Origin: Pachyseris speciosa
Lineage: Eukaryota > Cnidaria > Anthozoa > Scleractinia > Pachyseridae
DNA: 64,000 nt
Assembly: GCA_016490735.1 (NCBI GenBank)
Contig: JAEMWC010000002.1
Coordinates: forward strand, 3,251,001-3,315,000
Direction of reading: 5' to 3'
The notes below the pieces were generated by a model that was not told the origin of the DNA, made no database searches, and worked only from the letters and a program-made list of their open reading frames with translations. This document shows, in pieces, positions 55,411 to 64,000 of this stretch (position 1 is its first letter; each line of letters begins with the position of its first letter). Both the position numbers and the translations under genes were made by a program.

Positions 55411-55648
55411 AGACAAACAATTATGGAATTGCAACCTCGTTCCCGGGCCGGCTTTTTCCCTCACTTAGAGACGCTCAAAATCTTAGCGTTGTTTACTGAT
55501 CTACGTAAATTAACAAGCTTGATGCAAAGCAGAGTAAATTGGACTACCCCGGAGGGTAGCTTTGGACATTTTCTTGAGAAAGTTTACCATGAATTTTGTT
55601 ATGACACACGCACAAACGTCAAGCACATAATAATTTCTGTTTTTTAAT

Positions 55649-56021
55649 CAGGAGCACCCACGAGCCAAATCAACCAAAAGCTGCGAGAAGACATTTTTAA
55701 GTTAGTGATGGTGTTTGAAGTCTGTTTAAAGTGATGATTTCATAAGTTGCCCGAAAATGTTAAGGAACTAAAAATGAGCTTTCCACGAACTTTCTAAGAA
55801 ACTATTTCTTTCCGTAAGTCGTTGACATTTTTGACTGCCAAAAACAGCAATTAAAACCTTTTTCAAAAACCTCAGGGACTATGATTTCCCAATTGCGAAT
55901 CTTTTAGGCTACGTTTTAGTTACGAAAATCCGAGTGCACTCTTGAATCGATGCCGAAAGCACAAGGCGAACTATCCTCCACCGAACAGATATGTACCAAA
56001 ACTTGTCGTTGGCTGTCCCTG
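55649..56021. mobile_element. MITE, second copy of the 10.2 kb family
   Basis: Shares caaccaaaagctg, tgtttgaagtctgtttaaag and cgaaaatccgagtgcactct with 10163-10608. The ends CAGGAGCACCCACGA and TCGTTGGCTGTCCCTG are mutated. No clear TSD. Confidence 0.85.
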
Positions 56022-56164
56022 TACAATTTTGGCGAACGAAAACTCAAAGTAATGAATTTGCCTGGAACAAAACGATCAAGAGGAACGTTTTAAACTTTTA
56101 ACAACATCAAACCGCAAAGGTTTGATCAGTGTAAGATACAATAATTTCCTTAGCACGTACACAC

Positions 56165-56345
56165 TCAAGTAAGAAGATGTGAGTGATCATCCCAGTTATA
56201 AACAATTATTAGTAGTGAAAATAAAGTCTGAAAAAATCTACGATACCGTTGCAGTGCCCTACCAACCGAACTGACAAGCGGGGAGCTGGTCATTTTATTG
56301 GTTCGTAATATAAACGTGAGTGATGAATGTGAAATTGAATATATA
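56165..56345 (-). mobile_element. SINE fragment
   Basis: The minus strand carries the decayed tRNA-like head (cttgtcagttcggttggtag) and the upstream part of the SINE unit. Box B is damaged. Confidence 0.7.
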
Positions 56346-57344
56346 AAAATCCGTAGGCCGTGGATATCGCACATAGCCGTAGTTAACTCCTCTTTTGTTC
56401 TTTCCATAACACGCTTTATTTGGTTTGTTTGTTTGCCGGGATGGGGCTAAGGGACGGGGAGACGGGATTTAGGGATTATTTTTCTCCACTACCCTACCCT
56501 TTGACCTGTCCGGCATGGATGCATGGCCCAGCCAGGAGTACAAGACTCCGGAAGACATATAGCTCACGGGGTTGCTGAGACACATAGACCACGTAACCAC
56601 GATAAGGTAGCAATCGGTAGGAAATTAAAATAAGCAGTAGCTAAAATTTCTTTACGGTTTAAAACTGGCCAAATTGCCTTGAAAGTTCCTGCCATTAGTC
56701 CACAGAAGCAGCCCTCTATATCTTCCAAGAATTACTTTTGGCGTCTGAACAGAGAACATGACACACATTGTAACTAGATTGGTAGGATAAAACAGGCTCT
56801 CTGTGTAAAAGTTCACAACAACAAAGCCGGATTTGCTTTGTGACTCTATCTTTTTTTTTTTTTTTGAACGGTGATTACAGCATTTCAAGATTCTAAGATT
56901 AAGGGCAAAGGGGATCACAGAGTTCCTACTGAAGGTGGAGGTAGAGGGCGAACAAACAACAAAAAGGTGACTCCGAATCTCTTCCCACGACTAACACGAA
57001 TGATTTTAAACCCGTAACAAATTTTACACTTGCATGTTGATTGCTATCCCGGATTCACTGCGGTGTGTTTGACTTCTTAAGACTTAAACCTATTAAATTT
57101 TGACGTGTTTCTGACAAGTACTTCTATTACCTACTTGGGTAACCTATAGCGTGAAAAACAGATGCTATAAGTATAACTTTCGAACGAATAATTAGGCACG
57201 TGTTTGATTCCACTATTTTTATAATATCGGTATATATAATTTTGTGGTAATGATCCATCAAAGAAAAAGATATGGATACCGGTATATTAGCAATCTTAAA
57301 ACTTTTTCTCTGGAAATGTTAGTAATCTACCGGCATAGCCAGAT
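56346..57344. other. No recognisable gene
   Basis: No coding or mobile feature is supported. Confidence 0.4.
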
Positions 57345-57797
57345 CTGAGAATATGTATATGAGAAATTCATATATTGAACTGCGGATTAAAGAATGCATG
57401 TGTTAATTATAATCGCAGTTATGAACAGTACTCAAGCAGTACGGGAATCGAACCTACGACATCTGTGATACCGGTGCATCACTCTACCAACTGAGCTAAC
57501 AAGCCAACTGGGAGCTGGTTATTTTGTTGTCCATAATAAGTCCCTTGAGTAATGAATATTTGAGAATGGACTTGTGAAATTCAAATCTTTGAACCGAGGA
57601 TTAAAGAATGGATATGTTAATGGTCATCACAGTTACGAACACTACTTAACCAGTAGTGAAACTATAGCCTGGAAAAAAAAAAGTTTTACGGGAATGGAAC
57701 AAACGACCTCTACAATACCGGCCGGTGCAGCGCTCTACCAGCTGAGCTAAAAGGCCAACTGGTTGGTGGTCATTTTGTTGGTTTGCAATATACACCG
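57345..57797 (-). mobile_element. Two SINE units in tandem
   Basis: Two units of about 220 bp. Each has, on the minus strand, a tRNA-like head with a box A (TAGCTCAGTTGG type) and a box B (GGTTCGATTCC type). A tail containing tttaatcc and cattcattctttaat-like sequence follows. The second unit is cut at 57797 by a transposon. Confidence 0.85.
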
Positions 57798-58909
57798 CAG
57801 GACGTAACATGTCGATAATTTCGATAGTCGATAAAAATCGATCATTGTCGATCTATGTCGATAAAAATCGATCACATGATTTCTTGTGATTATCGACCTT
57901 GATTTACTTTGATCGATTCTGATCGATTTCAATCAACAAGTATAGGAAATACAAAAAACGATGTATAGCCGGAGACAAGACTACAGTTGCCGAGCACAGA
58001 TTAGTGAAGCAGGATTAGCTATGCCAATACTTTATTTTACCGATTTTACACTGTAATTGGAACCTAGAATAAACACAGAGAAACTAACTTTGCAGTAACT
58101 TTGCTGGCCACGATTTTCGCGCATCCTAGTCAAAACTTTGCCTGCTCTGTCCCCTGAAGAATCACTTCGAGTTTCCAGTTCTCTCATCTTCCTGACTCGC
58201 GGGAACAAGAGAGCTAGGAAATAGGCTGGTTCGAGTTATGTTACAGGGCCCGATTTAGCGCAGCTGACACTGGTTGTTTACCATTTAGAAAAAAATTCCT
58301 GAAATTTCGGTTGAGAATTTTCGTTAGGAAGGAACGGTACGTTTTGTTTACCATTTGCCTAGAATTTCCGGTTTGTCACGCCGCGCTCGCTGATTGGATA
58401 GATTACCCTCGGCCAAAAGCCAAGAGGACTGAAACTAGTACCAAACATAGAAAAATCTAAATGCTAAACGAATTTTCATCGGGAAAGTCCCAACCGGGAA
58501 AACAGGACTACCCTTCATAACCTCCGTTAAAAAATTTACCAGTAAAACGAACAAAACAAAAAAAAAACGTTTGTTATTTACATTCAAACCGGAATTTCTG
58601 GGAATTTGTGGTAAATGGTAAACAACCACTGTTAACCGATCATTTCTCAAGGTGATTTAAACATTCGATTCTGTAATGAATAACAGACCATATTGCATTC
58701 AGTTTCTTATTGAACTCTATTGCCACACGGATTGACTGCTTACACTTCTATAATTTCGTGGAAAATCGATAATGAGCTGAAATCTTGTGATTATCGACTT
58801 TTATGGACAAATTGAACTTCTCGATTGACAATTATCGACAACTATCGAGTACTATCGACTTATCGACACCGTTTTCGATGATCGACTTTGATCGACGTGT
58901 TACGTCCTG
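57798..58909. mobile_element. 1.1 kb hAT-like nonautonomous element
   Basis: TIRs CAGGACGTAACATGTCGAT and ATCGACGTGTTACGTCCTG (one mismatch) are flanked by TACACCG (57791-57797 and 58910-58916). Subterminal zones at both ends are packed with atcga/tcgat motifs, as expected of transposase-binding repeats. No transposase. It interrupts a SINE unit and contains a nested MITE. Confidence 0.88.
58268..58631. mobile_element. Nested MITE with CAGTGGTTG-type ends
   Basis: CACTGGTTGTTTACCATTTA at the left faces TAAATGGTAAACAACCACTG at the right, and inner segments (aattcc..gaaattt, ttaccatt) repeat in both orientations. The end type suggests hAT. The TSD is not preserved. Confidence 0.8.
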
Positions 58910-59165
58910 TACACCGGCGTAAGTGATGAACATATGAGACTGAATATGTGAAATTCATGTATTTGAACTGCTGATTAAAGAATGAATATGTTAATGATCA
59001 TCGCAGTTATGAACATGATTTAAGCAGTAGTGGAAATAACTTCTGAAAAAATTCACGCTTGTATGGGAATCAAACCAACGGTCTCTGCGATACCGGTGCA
59101 GCGCTCTACCAACTGAGCTAACAAGCCACCTGGTCATGTTGTGTTCGTCATATACCCGTGAGTGA
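58910..59165 (-). mobile_element. SINE: rest of the interrupted unit and a third unit
   Basis: After the second TACACCG the SINE sequence resumes, followed by a third head (GGCTTGTTAGCTCAGTTGGT on the minus strand, about 59125) with box B GGTTTGATTCC. These heads are SINE parts, not functional tRNA genes. Confidence 0.85.
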
Positions 59166-59877
59166 AGAATACGCTAATTCGAAATTTAGCCCGATGGAAG
59201 TTTTCGGGCACTTTTTCCAGGCAGGGTTACAGACTTAAATATACTCAGTTCGAATGCTAAAAAGCGTTAGCAGGCTTACTTCGACCTTAAATAATGTATC
59301 TGCTCCACTGAAAACCGAAGAAGTAGGGTTCTCAGTGTTACGGACGACTGTTTTGTCAGTATACTTAGATTTAAAAAAAACTATTTTGGCCGACATCTTA
59401 GTTCATATTTTCAACTATTACCGATTATAACCCACCCCCGTCCCCCCCCCCCAACCCCCCTTAATATTATCGCTCTTATATCATCATTTGCCGTCTCACT
59501 GTTCTCTCAGTATTCATTAGCATATATACGCACTAGAACTGAAAATGTTTCTTGTTATATTTAACAAGGGAAAGGAAAGAGGTGCTATATGCTGAACTTT
59601 TGTTCTTTACTTTTCATTAAAACTCTGTAAAATAGTTATTTAATTTCCACCATGGCAAAGATGTCTATATTTTAATAGTTTAATTCACAAATTCATTCCA
59701 ATTCCAACGAATAGCAATTTTACCACAAACGTTAGTTATTTCGCAATCTGATTGGCTAATTTGCCGTTGTCGATAAGAGTCTAGGCAACGCTGCTCGCGT
59801 CAACATGTCGCGCAATGCCTTTTTTCAGCTCGCGCTCTGAAATTAACATTTTCTTTGCCGTTGATATTTTGGTAAAA
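59166..59877. other. No gene; diverged local repeat
   Basis: 59250-59360 resembles 61263-61540 and 62050-62170 (gcgttagcnggctta, a gacgactg motif). A C-run lies at 59442-59452. Confidence 0.4.
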
Positions 59878-60064
59878 AACAAATCGAATGTGGTTTAGCG
59901 TTATCTATACTCTTATCGACAACGATATTCGTCATCAGAGTGGTCAAAATTTGCTGTGGACTCACTCGACTGCGCCTCGTGAGTCCACAACATTTTGACC
60001 ACTGTGATGACGAATATCGTTGTCGATAAGAGTATAGACAGCGGTAAACCACATTCGATTTGTT
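59878..60064. repeat. Long hairpin, arms of about 90 bp
   Basis: aacaaatcgaatgtggttta through ctcac is mirrored by gtgag through taaaccacattcgatttgtt with few mismatches. The loop is about 10 bases. Probably a foldback MITE without clear TSD. Confidence 0.9.
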
Positions 60065-60228
60065 AAGTGTCCTTTGTAATTTTCCTCCCCGGATGACAAT
60101 TTTCATTAGGTCATGAAAAATTGATCACCACCCACTCAGTTTACTGTCACTGCCATATAACTGTCTTGGTGTATTTTAACGAAGCATTCACTCCACGATT
60201 TCGGGATCTACATCGTCTCACCTCAAGT

Positions 60229-60319
60229 ATGGCGAGAGGTCTCTTATACTTCTTCAACTTGCTCACCTTGTGTATTCTTTGGGGCTCTTGGCCTCCACAC
60301 AAAGCAGATAACCCGCAAG
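60229..60319 (+). CDS. Possible signal-peptide exon
   Basis: ATG opens MARGLLYFFNLLTLCILWGS, a basic start and a strong hydrophobic core, and ends in phase 1 at a gtgaga donor. Phase-1 signal-peptide exons are typical of secreted modular proteins. The next exon might be 60725-60792 (APSKFLWSVW, then a stop), reached from acceptor cttcacag, but this is weak. Confidence 0.45.
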
Positions 60320-61084
60320 GTGAGAAAATGGCCTAAGTATAGAAAAGTCATTTAGACACTTCGTTTTTTGAATAAGCGAGCTTCAACTCACACTTTACAG
60401 TGATGAAACTTTTAAACGCTGCGTCCATAAAGGACAACAAAATCCGCTAATTTCAGAAAAAAAAATAGCATAATTGTCGTTTCCGTTCGAAAGCGCTGTT
60501 TCCCATCAATTCCGAGCTGACATTTGCTTAACGAACTGAACTGAGAAGTAGCTTTTCTTGTCCTGGGTTTTTTTTTTTTCTTTCTTTTTGTTTTTAATTT
60601 TTACCTCGCATTTGCCCACAAAAACACAATAACAAATAAAACTGCATATTTTAATGATACTAAGAACTGATATAACGTTACGTTTCGCTCGTTAAGATAA
60701 AAATATTTCAATTTGTCTTCACAGCTCCATCGAAATTTCTGTGGTCGGTTTGGACTTCTCAACGGTATTTTTCTGTATATGTGCGAGTGTGAAATGATTC
60801 TTATTTTTTTTTCTTCTTCTTCTCTTTTTCTTTCTTGCTCGATTGTCTTTCTGTCTTTTAAAGGCTCATTTGGGTAACTCTTGCTCTTGCTAATATTTCG
60901 GTGTTAATAGAACTAGGTGAGAAAAGCGAGTTAACCTAAATTTCTGAAGCGCTTGGTTTCTCAGACACATGTATTCCTTAGAGACAAAACATCCGGTTCA
61001 ACTGTTTATTAATGATTACCTATCTCGAAGGATTAGGCAGGTGATAGCTTCAAACTCACAGCCCCTTTTACAGGAGGAAACGAC

Positions 61085-62170
61085 ATAAACAAATTAAACA
61101 AATTCCAGTTGTATACCTGGCATATTTTTGTTAGCAAGCTTTAACACAGCCACGCTTGATCTTTATCAATCGATCAAAAGTAATTTTTAATTCACAGAAC
61201 GTTTTTGGGGACAGAACCTTATCCCAGCCAGAATATTTAATTAGCAACTAACATAAAATTTATGCATTAAGAGCGTTAGCTGGCTTATTTATTTCTTTAA
61301 ACAATGTATTTACTCATCTGAAAACAGAGTGTGTCTTATGAGTCAGTTTTCGCTGCCTCTCCTCATATATTTGCAGATGTTTAGCTGTTGCCGATTCTAT
61401 CACCAGTTGTTCCGTGAATCAAGATTGTTAGTCGGTTGGCTTACTACGTACTTTAACCATTCGGAAACAGGAAGAATTAGGTTTCCAATCTCCTCTATTT
61501 CTCCAAGGAGCCCCACAATTCGGAGCTGATATTTGGATACAGAATTGAACTCCTATTGGGTCCTTTTATTGGAGAAAGCTGCCAAAACAAAACAAATCCC
61601 ACTTGTATACCTGACATGTTTATGTTATTAAGCTAACGCAGCCACACCTGATGGCTATTTCAATTGTTTGACAGAAATTTAATTCAAAGGACGTCTTCAG
61701 GGACATAACCTCATAGCCGCCAGAATTCCGAACCAGCTGACTTAAAGTTTACAAACTTAGAGCGTAGGCTGTATTATTTCGTTTCTTAAACGATGTATTT
61801 TTCCTTCCTGGAAAAGAATAATTGCGCTTTTAAGTGTTAAATTGCAAGCTTAGACGAAAAGTCGTTTTATTATTATTTTTTGCCTTCTTTCAGTAAATTT
61901 TCGCCGACTCTCTCAAGAGCGTGAGTCGGTTAGCTAAGACTACGTATTTTATTTATTCCCAAAACCGCCTTTTTAGACTCATTTCAGGCAATTTCCACCG
62001 TCTCTCTTCACGATATATTTGCAGCTGTTGTGGATTCTGTCAGCACTTGTGTGAATTAAGAACGTTAGCTTGGTGGCTTACTTCGTACTTTAACCATTGG
62101 CCGAGAACAGCAGAATTAGGTTTTAAGTGTTAGGGACGACTGCGGCAACCTCAGTTTTGTCTGACGTTAG
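61085..62170 (+). repeat. Tandem duplication, about 495-bp unit, diverged
   Basis: 61090-61540 and 61585-62170 share ttgtatacctg, cagccac, ggggacagaacct/ggacataacct, gcgttagctgg/gcgtaggctg, tttgcagctgtt and actttaaccattcgg. An insert lies in the second unit. No coding frame is supported. Confidence 0.75.
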
Positions 62171-62613
62171 TCAATGTAAGCCGTCACTCTTCATGTTTGC
62201 CGCTGTTACCGATTGGACCACTAATCGCTCCCATCTTATTATTATTCAGGTCGTCTGACTGTTTTGTCGATAACCTTGTCTCATTAGAAAGCGTCCATGA
62301 GAAAGTTTGTTTGCACGCTTTTAACACTGACAATCATTGACATATATACTTTTCAATTAAACGCGATATAGGTAGAAGTATTACTCTTAACTGCTGATTA
62401 TTGCTCAAAAAAATCGATAAAATGGGCACTTTGGAGTCTGGTTTGCCTTCTTTTTTAAAGTTTGCTTCCCAAACATCTCATCTTTGCCAAATAGGAGGAG
62501 ATCGTCGTTATTATCTAATTTCGGTACATGCATGACTGACATTTATCTCTTTAACCATGACCATTCTTTTCGAGACCAAGCATTCAGCAAATAAAAAATT
62601 TGGTTTATCAACG

Positions 62614-62644
<31 letters not shown>

Positions 62645-62645
62645 G

Positions 62646-62694
62646 GATTCGATTAGCTGACGTTTCGAGCGTTAGCCCTTCGTCGGAGCGAATC
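62646..62694 (-). ncRNA. Hammerhead-like motif (PLE-2, left arm)
   Basis: Same boxes as at 2398-2446: CCGACGA, GAAAC and GTC with GATTC/GAATC. C at core position 4. Confidence 0.65.
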
Positions 62695-62782
62695 GAGGAA
62701 TTGTGGGTTGTGTATGGTTTATATACAGGAAATGGAGCTACGCTATTGGTGGTAACATGGTAACGTGAAAAACATGAATAAA

Positions 62783-63193
62783 TTAATTGAATGAAAAGCG
62801 CTCGTTGACACCGTGGGGATTAAGAGTGCCAATTTGAAAGATCAGTTTTTGCTCGAGATTTTTACGGCTTTCCGTGGTACCTTGATGTAGGGAAAGGCCG
62901 GAGATCGACATGTGTTGTTTGGAATGGTTAGGGAGATTAAAATGCCGAGCGACAGGTTTGGATGCGTCATTGTCATCTTTCTCAACATCACGAAGATGTT
63001 CTCGAAATCGGTCACCTAGTCGTCTTCCTGTTTCGCCGATGTATAACTTTTTGCATAATGTGCAGGTTATGCAATAGATAACATTTGCGGAGGTACACGT
63101 GAAACGATCAGTGATCTTAACAGATCGCTTAGGGCCCGATATTTTGTCAGTGTTTTGAATGAAAGGACAAGTTTGCATCGCGAGCGCGCGCAT
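62783..63193 (-). CDS. PLE-2 GIY-YIG endonuclease domain (fragment)
   Basis: An intact 136-codon C-terminal fragment. It has a CPF/CTSANVIYCITCTLC Cys cluster, the GIY-YIG core (LYIGETGRRLGDRFREHLRD), a catalytic-type Arg and Glu region (TTESRKNLEQKLIFQIGTL) and NPHGVNERFSFN at the end. In intact PLEs this domain nicks DNA for insertion. Here the RT is missing and the first Met is an accident of truncation, so it is not a real gene start. Identical to the plus-strand copy. Confidence 0.85.
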   Translation of the reverse strand: MRALAMQTCPFIQNTDKISGPKRSVKITDRFTCTSANVIYCITCTLCKKLYIGETGRRLGDRFREHLRDVEKDDNDASKPVARHFNLPNHSKQHMSISGLSLHQGTTESRKNLEQKLIFQIGTLNPHGVNERFSFN

Positions 63194-63313
63194 TTAAAAG
63201 TGCCAGGTTGTTCAGTCGTTTTGAATGCGCTTTTAACTAGAAAGTTACCTAAAGTTAGAAGTTACCTAAGTTAAAAGCGCATTCAAAACGACTGAACAAC
63301 CTGGCACTTTTAA

Positions 63314-63724
63314 ATGCGCGCGCTCGCGATGCAAACTTGTCCTTTCATTCAAAACACTGACAAAATATCGGGCCCTAAGCGATCTGTTAAGATCACTGAT
63401 CGTTTCACGTGTACCTCCGCAAATGTTATCTATTGCATAACCTGCACATTATGCAAAAAGTTATACATCGGCGAAACAGGAAGACGACTAGGTGACCGAT
63501 TTCGAGAACATCTTCGTGATGTTGAGAAAGATGACAATGACGCATCCAAACCTGTCGCTCGGCATTTTAATCTCCCTAACCATTCCAAACAACACATGTC
63601 GATCTCCGGCCTTTCCCTACATCAAGGTACCACGGAAAGCCGTAAAAATCTCGAGCAAAAACTGATCTTTCAAATTGGCACTCTTAATCCCCACGGTGTC
63701 AACGAGCGCTTTTCATTCAATTAA
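63314..63724 (+). CDS. PLE-2 GIY-YIG endonuclease domain (fragment)
   Basis: Translation is identical over all 136 residues to the minus-strand frame at 63193-62783. The same motifs and limits apply. Confidence 0.85.
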   Translation: MRALAMQTCPFIQNTDKISGPKRSVKITDRFTCTSANVIYCITCTLCKKLYIGETGRRLGDRFREHLRDVEKDDNDASKPVARHFNLPNHSKQHMSISGLSLHQGTTESRKNLEQKLIFQIGTLNPHGVNERFSFN

Positions 63725-63812
63725 TTTATTCATGTTTTTCACGTTACCATGTTACCACCAATAGCGTAGCTCCATTTCCTGTATATAAACCATACACAAC
63801 CCACAATTCCTC

Positions 63813-63861
63813 GATTCGCTCCGACGAAGGGCTAACGCTCGAAACGTCAGCTAATCGAATC
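63813..63861 (+). ncRNA. Hammerhead-like motif (PLE-2, right arm)
   Basis: CCGACGA at 63821-63827, stem II GGGC/GCTC, GAAAC at 63841-63845, GTC at 63846-63848, outer stem GATTC/GAATC. Unusual C at core position 4. Confidence 0.65.
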
Positions 63862-63862
63862 C

Positions 63863-63893
<31 letters not shown>

Positions 63894-63925
63894 CGTTGAT
63901 AAACCAAATTTTCGTGTTTCACTCC

Positions 63926-63966
<41 letters not shown>

Positions 63967-64000
63967 TTTATTCAGCAAATAAGTTTGGGATCTACAGAAA

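Larger units (their letters stand above)
62590..63241 (-). mobile_element. PLE-2 3' end, left arm of palindrome
   Basis: Contains the terminal sequence (ttggtttatcaacggagttg), the hammerhead-like motif and the GIY-YIG coding end. 5'-truncated just upstream of the nuclease domain. Confidence 0.92.
63254..64000 (+). mobile_element. PLE-2 3' end, right arm, running off the window
   Basis: Mirror copy of the left arm to about 63911. It then continues with ttcgtgtttcactcccccac and on to the window edge. The left arm lacks this extra part, so the right copy is longer at its 3' end. Confidence 0.92.

Noticed and set aside
57455..57515. tRNA gene on the minus strand
   Set aside because: Box A and box B are present, but the cloverleaf does not close, the same head recurs in several linked copies with a shared AT-rich tail, and it is best read as a SINE head.

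Overview
The window is AT-rich eukaryotic DNA with intron-split genes, dense microsatellites and many nested transposons. A stony coral or other cnidarian is the best guess. This rests on a secreted PAN-EGF-EGF-F5/8C-F5/8C gene, several Penelope-like elements (PLEs) with hammerhead ribozymes, a tRNA-derived SINE and a Tx1-type LINE. All of this is read by eye; no database search was run.

Layout. 0-13 kb is almost wholly retroelement. Two PLE families (called PLE-1 and PLE-2 here) occur as 5'-truncated or internally deleted copies. One PLE-2 inverted pair is split by a nearly intact 5.2 kb Tx1-like LINE with a 15-bp target-site duplication (TSD). 13-16 kb has little that I can name. 16.1-34.6 kb holds the one complete host gene I can model (minus strand, 9 exons, 667 codons). 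Its introns carry a third PLE pair (PLE-3), MITEs and a 2.8 kb element with RecQ-helicase relics. 33.7-39.7 kb is a local tandem duplication of the ends of that gene, leaving one collapsed and one decayed copy. 40.5-41.8 kb has possible exons of another minus-strand gene beside a 74-bp minisatellite. 42.2-55.1 kb is a Tx1-like LINE split by an 11.8 kb insertion that has TTAA on both sides and about 720-bp terminal inverted repeats. Inside lie a degenerate zinc-finger-like gene and at least two further MITEs. 55-59 kb is a SINE cluster interrupted by a 1.1 kb hAT-like element that itself contains another MITE. 60.2 kb has a possible signal-peptide exon on the plus strand. 62.6-64 kb is a near-perfect palindrome of two PLE-2 3' ends.

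Two points stand out. First, six separate PLE insertions are joined head-to-head, so inverted pairing seems to be the normal product here; all three PLE families carry hammerhead-type motifs near their 3' ends. Second, removing the 11.8 kb TTAA-flanked block and one TTAA restores an in-frame LINE reading frame. That proves the block is a discrete insertion with precise ends, and I cannot assign it to a known element.
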